DNA of 64,000 nt from Planctomycetaceae bacterium (GTDB lineage Bacteria > Planctomycetota > Planctomycetia > Pirellulales > Pirellulaceae). The stretch spans positions 65,598 through 129,597 of the forward strand of contig PAPJ01000016.1 in assembly GCA_002709045.1 (NCBI GenBank), given 5' to 3'. Numbering within the stretch: the stretch's first letter is position 1; every line of letters starts with the position of its first letter. Positions 17,465-26,581 of this stretch are shown here, in pieces. Made by a program: the position numbers and the translations under genes. The notes below the pieces were generated by a model. It did not search any database, was not told where the DNA came from, and worked only from the letters and a program-made list of their open reading frames with translations.

Positions 17465-19576
17465 TTAGTGATCTAGAATAAATTCACTACTGTTCAGCAA
17501 TGCCCACCAGATATCCTGCAAAAACTTTTTTTCGCCGGCCTGTGTTTGAGCTGAAAGCTGTTTGATTTTGCTAAGCTCTTGTGCAGACGGATGCCGAGAT
17601 AGCGCGGCCATAAAGAGTTGCTGAACTTTAACTTGAGTTGAATCGGGACTTGCTACAATTTTTCCAAGTACCGTATTGCCTTCCAAAGAGGTTGCTTGCT
17701 TCATTAACTCGCCATTCATCAGAACAAAAGGCTGTTGGACGTCTCCCTTAAAGGAACTTACCTCTTCTGCCTCGTCGGTATCCATTTGACGAGTAAATTG
17801 GCCTAACCAATTTCGCTGAGCCAACTGCTGCTGGCCAAAGGAATCTGCAGTACGTTTCTGTCCACTTAATGCCAGTAACGATTGATATACTTCTTCGGGA
17901 TCGAGTTGACGTGGGTAATACCGACTGAAGAGTGGTTCATCCCCCAGTTCAGGACTGTCGATTCCATTGGATGGAGAATAGATACTAGATCGCATGAATG
18001 GATCTGAAAGTGCGATCCATTTGAGCAATAATTTGAGATTATATTTATTAGCTCGGGTTTGTTTAGCAAGTAATTCGAGTAACTGAGGATGTGAGACTTG
18101 AACATGAGGACCCATATTATCGATTTCTGAGGTAAACCCGTAGCCGAAGAAATGACTCCACATACGATTGGTCAAAGTGCGTTCCAATAGTGGAGAGTTA
18201 CTTACCAGTGAGGCTAAGCGAGACCTTCTGTCAAAGTCTTCCACGGCTCCACTTGCTGAGGATTCGGCATGTCCCAAAAACGCCGGGAAGACTAACCTTG
18301 TAACGCCATTGGATTGTTCAAAATATTTACCCGCATTGCCATCGGGAGTCTTAATCCCATAAAAGTCTTTGTTGGAAACGCTAAATCCGTTTTGTTTACT
18401 TTTACCTGTTGGCGATATATGTAGCTGACTGAGATAGGCATCCATTTCCCAGAACTGATTCTCAGCAATATCCGAAGAAGCATGATTTAGGTATTGTGCA
18501 TTCTGCAGTTTTTGCCCCAGAAAGATACTGGTCATTCGAGCTGTTGCCAATGTCGTATCGTCACCATTTACCGATGCCAGTAAGAAATTCACCGCACCAT
18601 AAAAATTCTCTGATTCCGGATGAGAATCGCCGGTTGCAGCGATCAATTCCCTAACAAGTTGGTTATAGGGTTTATTGGACTGAAGAGAATCGTAGATATA
18701 TTCAGCCAATCCTTCACGATTCGCTTTATCTTTACCGGTACCGCCATGCCGGCCGATAAGTGTATTGACCCAAAGGTTCGTCCAGTGCTGCAGGTACTCT
18801 TCAGAATATTGTGAGGAGTAGAGTAATCGGTTGACTAAAGCTTGTCGCTTTTCAGGATCGGAATTATCTTCCAGAAATGGTGACAACTCATTGGTGGTTG
18901 GCACTCGACCAATTAACCGCAGATAGACACGTCGCACCCATTCCAGGTCGGTAGCTGATTTTGAAGGTGCAATTCCTTGCTCTTCCCACTGTTTGGACAA
19001 TTCGCTGCTTATGCCGTCCAGAATTTCTTTTTCCAGTATCGGGTTAATTGTTTCTGTCGAGACAAATGCCAGAGGATGTTGTCTTCCGCTAGGTTCAACC
19101 TTCAATTCCGCGATGGCAATCTGTTGCGACTGTGCATCACTGACATCGGCAATGATCATCTGCTTAGGCGGTTCAAATGATTTTTCGGGTTTAAGAGTAT
19201 CTTTTGGTTCTTGCAGCTCCTGTTTGACAGGAGCTTCCACAGTGCCATCAAGATTTGGATTTTTGAGATCCTTGGATTTAGCAATTAAGTCATGATCGCC
19301 TTGCGGAGTCGATGATGTATTGGAATTCAGGCCAAACGCAATGATTGTCAGAATGCAGGCTGCTGCTGAAAGAGCAAAAGACAACGGAGCCCAAGATAAC
19401 GTTCGTTTAGTTTGCCGGCGTGGTGCGATGGATATTTGAGACGCCACCTCTAATTCTGAGCTATCGAGTTTGGCCATAATATCCGCTGACATATCGCGGG
19501 GCACAGCATCACCGAGGAGCTCTTCGAGCATGACATCGAATATCGGATCGTCAAATTCGTATTGATTATCACTCAT
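17465..19576 (-). CDS. Anti-sigma-like membrane protein fused to a DUF1549/DUF1553 body lacking the CxxCH motif
   Basis: The 703-residue product begins with an acidic cytoplasmic segment (1-55) typical in size for an anti-sigma region, a single membrane helix (about 63-84), a charged linker to ~185, then a DUF1549-like domain (about 205-390) and DUF1553-like domain (about 445-695). It is a clear paralogue of the protein at 21595-23277: both share EWVRRVYL..GRVP, FWEM and NRMW.HF.GYGF. Where that paralogue has CTQCHNHPF, this one reads NAQYLNHAS (residues 359-367), so the heme c attachment motif is gone. It starts 3 bp after the ECF sigma gene stop, which implies translational coupling and a sigma/anti-sigma pair. 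Sequestering of sigma by residues 1-55 is inference. Confidence 0.85.
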   Translation of the reverse strand: MSDNQYEFDDPIFDVMLEELLGDAVPRDMSADIMAKLDSSELEVASQISIAPRRQTKRTLSWAPLSFALSAAACILTIIAFGLNSNTSSTPQGDHDLIAKSKDLKNPNLDGTVEAPVKQELQEPKDTLKPEKSFEPPKQMIIADVSDAQSQQIAIAELKVEPSGRQHPLAFVSTETINPILEKEILDGISSELSKQWEEQGIAPSKSATDLEWVRRVYLRLIGRVPTTNELSPFLEDNSDPEKRQALVNRLLYSSQYSEEYLQHWTNLWVNTLIGRHGGTGKDKANREGLAEYIYDSLQSNKPYNQLVRELIAATGDSHPESENFYGAVNFLLASVNGDDTTLATARMTSIFLGQKLQNAQYLNHASSDIAENQFWEMDAYLSQLHISPTGKSKQNGFSVSNKDFYGIKTPDGNAGKYFEQSNGVTRLVFPAFLGHAESSASGAVEDFDRRSRLASLVSNSPLLERTLTNRMWSHFFGYGFTSEIDNMGPHVQVSHPQLLELLAKQTRANKYNLKLLLKWIALSDPFMRSSIYSPSNGIDSPELGDEPLFSRYYPRQLDPEEVYQSLLALSGQKRTADSFGQQQLAQRNWLGQFTRQMDTDEAEEVSSFKGDVQQPFVLMNGELMKQATSLEGNTVLGKIVASPDSTQVKVQQLFMAALSRHPSAQELSKIKQLSAQTQAGEKKFLQDIWWALLNSSEFILDH

Positions 19577-19579
19577 CGT

Positions 19580-20110
19580 TTAATTCAATTCCGCCTGATT
19601 TTTATGGTCTACACAATCACGAAGTTGTTTTTTGGCTCGTTGCATCAGGTTTTTGGCTCCATCCTCTGTAATTTGCAGATGATTCGCGATTGCTGCGCGT
19701 GTTTGTTCTTTCCGAAATCTGAGTTCCAGTGCACTTCTGGCGCGTTCTGTTAAACCTTCAAGGCATTCCCGCAGCATACCCAGAAGAGTGTCTCCATTGT
19801 CAGCTCCGGCCCACTTATCCCAACTGGCATCCAGACGTTCAACTTCATTGGTCACTATATTTTTACCTTCCCGACGTTGGACTGAAATAAACAGGTTGTA
19901 GGCAACTTTTCGCAGGTAACCGGCCGTGGCCGCATCGTTGTACTGCTCAAATCCCTTTTTGATGACTTTTAGGAAAGTTTCCTGAGTGATGTCTTCAGCC
20001 AAAGAAGCTTCGCATCCAAGGACGCGCAAATAACGCCATATCCCGTTTTGATACTTATGTATCAATTGTTCGGGACTAAGAGGATCAGTGTTGTTAGTAC
20101 TGTCACTCAT
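19580..20110 (-). CDS. ECF-type RNA polymerase sigma factor
   Basis: This 176-residue protein has the two-domain ECF layout. Sigma2 spans about 12-85 with LAEDITQETFLKVIKKG and a YLRKVAYNLFISVQRR segment for -10 recognition. Sigma4 spans about 110-165 with LTERARSALELRFRKEQ and the helix-turn-helix IANHLQITEDGAKNLMQRAKK. It has no C-terminal extension. It is the first gene of a two-gene operon with a membrane anti-sigma-like DUF1549/DUF1553 protein. A terminator separates it from the upstream DUF1549-DUF1501 operon, so its own promoter should lie in 20111-20200. Confidence 0.92.
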   Translation of the reverse strand: MSDSTNNTDPLSPEQLIHKYQNGIWRYLRVLGCEASLAEDITQETFLKVIKKGFEQYNDAATAGYLRKVAYNLFISVQRREGKNIVTNEVERLDASWDKWAGADNGDTLLGMLRECLEGLTERARSALELRFRKEQTRAAIANHLQITEDGAKNLMQRAKKQLRDCVDHKNQAELN

Positions 20111-20200
20111 TGTGGTGATTGCGCAACTTACCCTTATGTCTGAGCGATTGACCGGGTTAAGTTGTACTCTTTAATCTCTCTAAATCAGGAAAAAAAGATA

Positions 20201-20240
20201 AAAAAAAAGGGGCGGTGCTATGGGATGCACTCGCCCCTTT
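20201..20240 (-). terminator. Rho-independent terminator after the DUF1549-DUF1501 operon
   Basis: Read on the minus strand, AAAGGGGCG (20240-20232) pairs with CGCCCCTTT (20214-20206) around a 17-nt loop and is followed by a run of T (20205 down to 20201, continuing after a short break). It begins 29 bp past the DUF1501 stop and isolates the sigma-factor operon from read-through. Confidence 0.88.
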
Positions 20241-20268
20241 GCAGAGCAGATCTATTGCGGAGCTGTTA

Positions 20269-21537
20269 TTAGCTGAACAATTCCTTAATCACTTTACCAC
20301 TGTTAGCGATCTTCATAGGACGACCGTTTTGGCTGGTAAATGTGGTTTGTAGTGAAATACCAAGTGCTTTACAAACCGAAGCCATTACATCTTGAGATGT
20401 GTAGGGTTCGGTTTCGACACGAGTACCATCTGAGTTGGTTTCGCCAACGGCGATACCACCATTGATTCCACCACCACCGACAACAACACTCCAGCTTCGT
20501 GCCCAGTGGTCACGACCGGCATTACCATTGATACGGGGAGTTCGGCTAAACTCGCCCATCCAGACGATTGCCGTATCTTCCAGCAATCCACGTTGTTCCA
20601 GGTCTTCAACCAGAGCACTCATGGCCTGATCAAGTTCCGGCAGTTTAGTATCACGCAGTGTGGCATGGATATTCTGATGATTATCCCATCCGCCCAGGCC
20701 AACTTCGATAAAAGGTACACCCTGTTCAACAAGGCGGCGGGCCATCAGGCATCCACGTCCGAAGTTTGTGTTACCGTAGCGTTCTTTAACGTCTTCGGGT
20801 TCACTGGCCACCTTGAAGGCATCCATTTGTGAACTGGTCATCAGATTCAAAGTCTTCTTTAGAATCTTCTGGTGATCCGACGCTGCAGACCCACGACGTT
20901 GGTTAATGAATCCCGACTCAATCAGATCCAAAGCATACATGCGCTGGTATAAACGCTGATCTTCAAGACCCATCTGCAGGTTTCGTACCTGACCATTTGA
21001 GTTGACTGAGAACGGAGCCCATGCCATGCCCAGAAATCCGGGACCAACACTTCCGCCACCCACGGTAACGAATGGAGGAATTTCCAATTCAGGTCGCTGG
21101 TGATTTAATTGGTGACTTAAGACAGCACCATAGCTTGGGTGTTCGATATTAGGATTAGGAACATATCCGGTGTGCATATAGTAACGTCCGCGACCGTGGT
21201 CAGCTTCACGAGTACTCATACTGCGAACAATCGCCATATTATGCATCTGTTTTGCCATTAGGGGCATGTGCTCACTAATCTGCACATCGCCACTGGTCGC
21301 GATTGGACGGAAAGGCCCGCCGGTTGGAGCTCCGGGCTTAAGATCCCAGATGTCCATGGTTGAAGGTCCGCCCCCCATCCATAAAAGAATAGCTGACTTA
21401 CGCCGACGCTTAAGATCGTCTGCGTTGGCCAAGAGAGTATTCCCCATTGCCAAAGCCGGCATTGTCATTGCCGAAGCGCCCGTTAGGTGCGACATGAAGT
21501 GTCGCCGGGACATTCCTTTTGGTGTTGATCCGCTCAT
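20269..21537 (-). CDS. DUF1501 protein with Tat-type leader
   Basis: The 422-residue product starts with a twin-arginine-like leader (MSRRHFMSHLTGASAMTMPALA, split here by its RR at positions ~10-11) and continues into the alkaline-phosphatase/sulfatase-like DUF1501 fold. Family segments are AILLWMGGGPSTMDIWDLKPG, the STREADHGRGRYYMHTGY metal-region motif, GWDNHQN, and near the end WMGEFSRTPRINGNAGRDHW. Members are exported planctomycete proteins of unknown activity that usually pair with DUF1549/DUF1553 proteins, as here: the partner gene lies 57 bp upstream on the same strand. A ribosome binding site (GGAG) precedes the ATG. Confidence 0.92.
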   Translation of the reverse strand: MSGSTPKGMSRRHFMSHLTGASAMTMPALAMGNTLLANADDLKRRRKSAILLWMGGGPSTMDIWDLKPGAPTGGPFRPIATSGDVQISEHMPLMAKQMHNMAIVRSMSTREADHGRGRYYMHTGYVPNPNIEHPSYGAVLSHQLNHQRPELEIPPFVTVGGGSVGPGFLGMAWAPFSVNSNGQVRNLQMGLEDQRLYQRMYALDLIESGFINQRRGSAASDHQKILKKTLNLMTSSQMDAFKVASEPEDVKERYGNTNFGRGCLMARRLVEQGVPFIEVGLGGWDNHQNIHATLRDTKLPELDQAMSALVEDLEQRGLLEDTAIVWMGEFSRTPRINGNAGRDHWARSWSVVVGGGGINGGIAVGETNSDGTRVETEPYTSQDVMASVCKALGISLQTTFTSQNGRPMKIANSGKVIKELFS

Positions 21538-21560
21538 GTTAAATCTCCGCTATGTTAATT

Positions 21561-21593
21561 GGCTAGGTTCCTCCCATAAGAACCTTTTTAGCC
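21561..21593 (-). other. Intercistronic hairpin between DUF1549/DUF1553 and DUF1501 genes
   Basis: GGCTAGGTTC (21561-21570) can pair with GAACC (21580-21584) and TAGCC (21589-21593), leaving a short bulge. No T-run follows on the minus strand, so it is not a standard terminator; it could affect mRNA processing or stability between the two cistrons. Confidence 0.4.
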
Positions 21594-21594
21594 C

Positions 21595-23277
21595 TTAGTG
21601 GTTCAAGATAAATTCGTTACTGTTAAGTACGGCCCACCAGATATCCTGAAGAGCCGCTGTTAAGTCACCCTTGCGGGCGGCGAGTAATTGGTTTGCTACT
21701 CTTACCTCGTTCATGTTTGGTTTGCGAGCAAAGGCTGCTTCGAAGAGGTAATTGATTTTCTGAGTATTATTTAATTGGCTATCTGCCAGATCACTGAGAA
21801 AGCTTCCCTTTTCACTGGAGGTGGCTTTTTTTACCAGATCGCCATTGAACAGCATTAGTGCCTGAGGAATGGTACCGTTGAAGCTGGTGGTTTCTTCACC
21901 TTCGTCATTTCCAAAGGCAACAACAAACTGCCCTAACCAGCGTGACTTCAACTCTTCCTGCTCTTCATAGCTTCCTCGACCTTCATGAGCTCTGGTAGCT
22001 GTTACAAGTGATTCATACAACTCTTCAGCCCGCATCTGTCGCATGTAAAAACGACTGAACTTAGGAATTTCGCCCAGTAGTGGGTCATCGAGCGACTCAT
22101 TCGACGAATTACTGATACTTGAGAGAGCATAAGGTTCGCTCAGAGCAATCCAGGATATAAGTTGTTTAAGATCGAAGTTCCTTCTACGAATCTGTTGTCC
22201 CAGATAATCCAGTAATTCAGGGTTGGTGGCTGGATTATGCGGCCCCATATCGTCAATGGGCTTGGTAAATCCATAACCCATGAAATGTGCCCACATGCGA
22301 TTTACCAGCATCTTATCCAGATAACGAGAATCCATCATCAACTTGCCTAACTCGTCGCGTCGGATTACATCCTCAATATAGCCACTTGGATTGATGGTTT
22401 GCCCGTCTACGAAAACCGGATAGGCAACTTTAGTTATTCCATTTCGCAGTTCGTAGTAGATGTCTGCTTTATCAGCATTTTTTGTAAGTCCTTCACCCTG
22501 GAATGACTCATTAACCAGTTCCACATGTGTAACATTTCGTGTACCAGGTTCGAATCGACGAAGTGCCCTTGTTTGACGGAAGAAAGCATTCATTTCCCAG
22601 AACTTCTGTTGCTTCCATTCATTGAACGGGTGATTGTGACACTGAGTACACTGGACTTGAAGTCCTAGAAAGATTCGGGAAGTTTTGGCGGTCGCCTGTG
22701 CGGCCTTTTCCTCGAGCTTCATCGTCATGAAGTTCACGGCACCATTAAAGTCACTGGTACCAGGAGTGTTCGAGCCTGTCGCTGTGACCAACTCATAAAC
22801 CATTTCGTTGTAATATTTATTGCGGGCCAGTGAATCACGGAGATATTTCTGCATGCCAGGACGGTTGATCAGGCTGTTCTGCTCGGTTCCACCACTGCGA
22901 CCGATCAGTACATTCGTCCAAATCGTTGTCCAGTTGTTAGCATACTGCTCAGTGTACTCTTCGTCATAAAGTAGCTTGGTGACTAAGGCTTTGCGTTTTT
23001 CTGCCGATCGGTCTTTTGTAAATTCATGAAGCTCATTAACACTCGGCACACGACCTAAAATGTCGAGGTATACCCGCCGAACCCACTCACCCTCGGTGGC
23101 CGCGACAGATGGTCTAATTTCATAATCAGCCCAACCCTGACGAATCAGACGGTTGATCTCACCAACTTCCTGAATTCCATAGTCTAAAACTTCTGTTTGA
23201 GCTTTAATGCTACCGGGAACCGATAGCATCTGAGCAAATACACCCAGAACAGTAATTGCCCAAATTTGACGATTCAT
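21595..23277 (-). CDS. DUF1549/DUF1553 protein with CxxCH motif
   Basis: From the ATG at 23277, which has an AGGA ribosome binding site 9 bp upstream, the protein is 560 residues with a normal signal peptide (1-27, ending SIKAQ). A start 11 codons earlier (23310) is possible but adds nothing familiar. The DUF1549 domain (about 35-260) carries CTQCH at 210-214 followed by NHPF, a likely covalent heme or metal site; the DUF1553 domain (about 310-555) includes LVNRMWAHFMGYGF and the closing DIWWAVLNSNEFILNH. Many planctomycete members have an N-terminal cytochrome c domain in addition; this one does not. It is the first gene of an operon with DUF1501. Biochemical function is not known. Confidence 0.9.
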   Translation of the reverse strand: MNRQIWAITVLGVFAQMLSVPGSIKAQTEVLDYGIQEVGEINRLIRQGWADYEIRPSVAATEGEWVRRVYLDILGRVPSVNELHEFTKDRSAEKRKALVTKLLYDEEYTEQYANNWTTIWTNVLIGRSGGTEQNSLINRPGMQKYLRDSLARNKYYNEMVYELVTATGSNTPGTSDFNGAVNFMTMKLEEKAAQATAKTSRIFLGLQVQCTQCHNHPFNEWKQQKFWEMNAFFRQTRALRRFEPGTRNVTHVELVNESFQGEGLTKNADKADIYYELRNGITKVAYPVFVDGQTINPSGYIEDVIRRDELGKLMMDSRYLDKMLVNRMWAHFMGYGFTKPIDDMGPHNPATNPELLDYLGQQIRRRNFDLKQLISWIALSEPYALSSISNSSNESLDDPLLGEIPKFSRFYMRQMRAEELYESLVTATRAHEGRGSYEEQEELKSRWLGQFVVAFGNDEGEETTSFNGTIPQALMLFNGDLVKKATSSEKGSFLSDLADSQLNNTQKINYLFEAAFARKPNMNEVRVANQLLAARKGDLTAALQDIWWAVLNSNEFILNH

Positions 23278-24000
23278 TACTACAAATCCTATTTGCTTCG
23301 ATATAGTCATTGTTCTACACCCTAGTAACGCTTAATGACTTAGTCAGGTACTCAGTTAATTCCTAAAAAACTATCAAAACACCTGAAAAAAAGGGTTAGA
23401 GAATTATACCCTTCTTATTAATCGCTGCTTGTCTACTAATTCTAAAACAAATTAATTCAACCGTCTTGCTCTAAAACAGATTTAAATTCTGATACTTAGG
23501 TAAACAATACAGCCTAGCAACGAAGGTCAAACACCTCATTTTTATCGACTTGCCACATTTGTAGAGCAAATGTACTCAACTGTATTGATTGACTAGAACG
23601 AAAAAAGTGTTTTAATATGATACATATGCATCAAAAAAGTACAGTCAAGGTGCTACAGGTACTTGATTGAGGTGATCCCCATCACCCACAATCAAGTTGA
23701 TTCCCGTAACATCAAAAACGCCTGTAATTGAAGGGTTTTCAGTTTATCTCGCCAAACAGTTCCGCGTTGGCTGATAGGCGACTGACATCCGAATAACATT
23801 AATTTTATAGTGTTTTTCGCTTCAGTCTTTCCTGAAAACAAAACATCGATTTCCAACTTGTTTCCGGCCCCAATCATTTGCCTCTTCTTAAGTCCGGCCC
23901 TTTTTTCCGCTTGCGATAAAAGTCTTCTCTGATCAAGCAAGAAATCGTTGTTGTTATAAAAAGCAACTGGTGTGCCAAAATTCAGAAATTCACGATTAAC
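23278..24000. other. 723-bp intergenic region with a strong hairpin
   Basis: This A+T-rich stretch separates the ABC transporter gene (ending 24001) from the DUF1549 operon (starting 23277), both on the minus strand. It should hold the operon promoter. A short minus-strand frame at 23692-23940 opens with TTG and shows no domain or ribosome binding site, so I do not call it. The only clear structure is the hairpin at 23661-23697. Confidence 0.5.
23661..23697. other. Long imperfect hairpin or operator in intergenic DNA
   Basis: ACTTGATTG (23661-23669) pairs with CAATCAAGT (23689-23697) and, across a small internal loop, GGTGAT (23671-23676) pairs with ATCACC (23681-23686) around a CCCC loop. 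That is 15 paired positions. No T-run follows on either strand, so it looks more like an operator dyad or a structured RNA than a terminator. Confidence 0.55.
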
Positions 24001-25959
24001 TCAGGCAATATCCTTTAATTCCGTAGCAGCCATACGTTGATAGATTAAGTTGCGTTGGATTAGTTCTTCATGCGTTCCTTGATCTACAATTTGTCCCTGG
24101 TCCATTACAACGATTCGGTCTGCTAGTTGCAGGCTCGCCATCCGATGCGTAATCATGATTGCTGTCCGGTCGGCCAGAAACTCAGCAAGCACCTGATGGA
24201 TGATTTGTTCACTTTCCAGATCAATCTGGCTGGTGACTTCGTCAAGAATGATGATTTCAGGATCAGTAAGAATAGCCCGAGCCAGTGCCAGTCTTTGTCG
24301 TTGCCCACCTGAAAGTTTGCTTCCGCCTTCACCAATAATCGTATCGTATCCCTCTTCCAACTTCGATTCGATAAATTGATGAGCTTTAGCTTTCCTGGCA
24401 GCATCCTGAATTTGCGCAAGTGTTGCATCCCGTTTTCCGTATCTGAGATTATTCAGGATACTGTCGTCGAACATGATTGCGTTCTGGGTAACCATTGCAA
24501 TTCGAGCACGGAGGTCGCGCTTACGTACCTGAGTAATCTTGGTATCGTTGACCGATACAGACCCACTTGTGGGGTCAAAGAATCTGGGGATCATACGAGC
24601 TAACGTACTTTTACCGCATCCATTAGGCCCAACTAATGCAACAGTCTGCCCCTTGGCTATGGTCAGCGAAAGGTTATTAATGACATTACAATCCGCTGCA
24701 TACCCAAAATCGACATTAGCGAATTCGATTGTTTGAATACTTTTGGGCAGTGGGCTTGGATTACTGACTTCCGGAAGATCCGGTTGGCGATCCAACATTT
24801 CATAAATCCGGTCCGCGGCGGCTGCTCCGCGTTGAACCACATTGAAGACATCGGCAATTTTTCGAAGGGGATCACTCGCCCCGATTAGAAAGGCGAAAAA
24901 CGTCATCATGTCGCCAAAACTCATGGGATTAACACAGATCTGGATTCCAAGCAGGTGTGTTTCCTGATTGAGAACTAGGTAGCCGCCGGCAAGTATTGCT
25001 AGCCCCACAATGGTCATTCCCATGATTTCAGTTGTGGGACGAGTCATTGAATTGTATTTCGCAATATTCATCGCCTTGAGATAGTAACGTTTCGCCGAAT
25101 GATGAAAGCGTTTACGCTCATACGATTCCATGTTAAATGCTTTGACTGCCACGATACCTTTGAAAGTTTCGCCAATCAGACCATACATCGAAGCCATCTC
25201 TTGCATTGCTTTTCGATTCGATCGCCGAAGTGCTTTGGATAAGTAACTGATCAGGATAGCGGCGAATGGAGTAACGATCATACAAAGCAACAGGAGTCGC
25301 CAGGAAATGAAAGCTGCTGCGATCAGACAACTCGTCATTTTAAGAGGTTCGCGAACGGCTTTTCCAAGTAGTTGAAAGATACCCAGCGTGACAACTTCCG
25401 TATCGTTAGTAAAGCGACTCATCAATTCGGTCGATCGGTCTGCATTGAACGAACTGACGGACATTTTCAGTGTGCGGCGATAGAATTCTTTACGCAGATT
25501 AAACACCGACAGTTGTGTGAAGCGTTGCGTAAGCATGATGTTACTCATGAGGATCAGATCTTTGAATACTGTTGCTCCGATCATCAGGCAGACGACAAGT
25601 ACCAGAGTCTGAAAAGCTGTTTCAGGCAGGTACTGCCGTGCATAGGGCAATAAATTTTGCTTGAAATTCAGTTCACCTTCAAGGCTACTGAGTTGGGTAG
25701 TTAAAAACGACGTATTGTCATTTGCGCTTGTCGTTTTGATCAGGTCTTGCTTTTCCGCGATTTCAATCTGCAGTTCGTCAATCGAGTCAGTTAGATACTG
25801 AGTCACTGATTTACCCTGAAAAACGACTTCGACTAAAGGATAAACCGTTCCTATATTGGCACTCCAGAAGACTGCGATCAACAGGCTGCAGATGACGATT
25901 CCGATGCAAGTTAAGCGGTATTGCAGCCCAATCTTCACTGCTCTAAAGAAATTCCGCAT
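24001..25959 (-). CDS. ABC exporter, MsbA-like fused permease/ATPase
   Basis: The ATG at 25959 gives 652 residues and starts just before the first membrane helix; the longer frame begins with TTG at 26037 and is less likely. The N-terminal half has the ABC type-1 membrane domain. The C-terminal ATPase has Walker A GPNGCGKST, the signature LSGGQRQRLALARA, Walker B IIILDEVTS and a switch His in MITHRMA. Unusually, about 70 residues with coiled-coil character (DSIDELQIEIAEKQ..SSLEGELNFKQ, about 46-115) lie between helices 1 and 2, where MsbA has a short loop. It likely exports a lipid or glycolipid. It is divergent from the small lipoprotein gene. Confidence 0.9.
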   Translation of the reverse strand: MRNFFRAVKIGLQYRLTCIGIVICSLLIAVFWSANIGTVYPLVEVVFQGKSVTQYLTDSIDELQIEIAEKQDLIKTTSANDNTSFLTTQLSSLEGELNFKQNLLPYARQYLPETAFQTLVLVVCLMIGATVFKDLILMSNIMLTQRFTQLSVFNLRKEFYRRTLKMSVSSFNADRSTELMSRFTNDTEVVTLGIFQLLGKAVREPLKMTSCLIAAAFISWRLLLLCMIVTPFAAILISYLSKALRRSNRKAMQEMASMYGLIGETFKGIVAVKAFNMESYERKRFHHSAKRYYLKAMNIAKYNSMTRPTTEIMGMTIVGLAILAGGYLVLNQETHLLGIQICVNPMSFGDMMTFFAFLIGASDPLRKIADVFNVVQRGAAAADRIYEMLDRQPDLPEVSNPSPLPKSIQTIEFANVDFGYAADCNVINNLSLTIAKGQTVALVGPNGCGKSTLARMIPRFFDPTSGSVSVNDTKITQVRKRDLRARIAMVTQNAIMFDDSILNNLRYGKRDATLAQIQDAARKAKAHQFIESKLEEGYDTIIGEGGSKLSGGQRQRLALARAILTDPEIIILDEVTSQIDLESEQIIHQVLAEFLADRTAIMITHRMASLQLADRIVVMDQGQIVDQGTHEELIQRNLIYQRMAATELKDIA

Positions 25960-26218
25960 AAATGTACCTGTAGAGGTAAACGTGTCAAAAAATGCCTGAA
26001 ACCGCTGCTTTTTAGCACATTTGAGCAATTCGTCCAAGATCGAAGTATGACCCCTGCCGTTCGGATCGTAATAGATTTAACGATTTGCTGAACTTTGACG
26101 TTTATAGTGACCGAAGAAAAGACTAGGGATTTGTACGCCCTGAACATTAATGCCAGTATTGACCCGGTTTTTAAGTACGGGTTGGGTGCGAGAAGAAGTG
26201 ATTCTCAGGAGAGTGAAA

Positions 26219-26497
26219 ATGAAGCGGTTTTTAGCCTTAGGTGCCATTTGTTTGGCACTTTCAACAGTTGGATGTGCTCAAAATCAAATGCGTAGCAGCC
26301 AACATCAAATGATGCAGAATCCTATGCAGGCAACTCAAGCCAGTGTACAGGCCCCGGCTCCGCAGCATGGCTATCCGCATAATCATATGCTGCAAAATGC
26401 TCAGCCATCGCAGACTGGAACTTATGCTTATCCATACTATACAACTCGTTCACCAAGAGACTTCCTGCAAAGCAATCCACCAACGATTGGACGCTAA
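26219..26497 (+). CDS. Small lipoprotein with C-terminal TRSPRDFL signature
   Basis: The ATG at 26219 has a good ribosome binding site (AGGAG, 7 bp spacing) and gives 92 residues; the frame is open further upstream but lacks signals. Residues 1-19 are a lipoprotein leader with lipobox LSTVGC. The middle is Gln/Met/Ala/Pro-rich, and the end reads YPYYTTRSPRDFLQSNPPTIG. I recall similar endings in small planctomycete proteins, which suggests an envelope role, but no function is known. It is monocistronic and followed by a strong terminator. Confidence 0.8.
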   Translation: MKRFLALGAICLALSTVGCAQNQMRSSQHQMMQNPMQATQASVQAPAPQHGYPHNHMLQNAQPSQTGTYAYPYYTTRSPRDFLQSNPPTIGR

Positions 26498-26525
26498 GCG
26501 AGCAACGTCTCAAAATAGAATTCAC

Positions 26526-26555
26526 AAAAAAGCGGGGCCGAAAGCCCCGCTTTTT
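26526..26555. terminator. Bidirectional Rho-independent terminator
   Basis: AAAAAGCGGGGC (about 26526-26538) and GCCCCGCTTTTT (26544-26555) form a perfect stem around a CGAAA loop. The A-run and T-run flank it symmetrically, so it can stop both the lipoprotein transcript from the left and the convergent fabF transcript from the right. Confidence 0.93.
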
Positions 26556-26581
26556 CGTGTTGTTGTCAAAAACATTCAGCA

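Noticed and set aside
23692..23940. 82-residue minus-strand frame in the large intergenic gap
   Set aside because: TTG start, no ribosome binding site, no recognisable domain; it also overlaps the end of the 23661-23697 hairpin.
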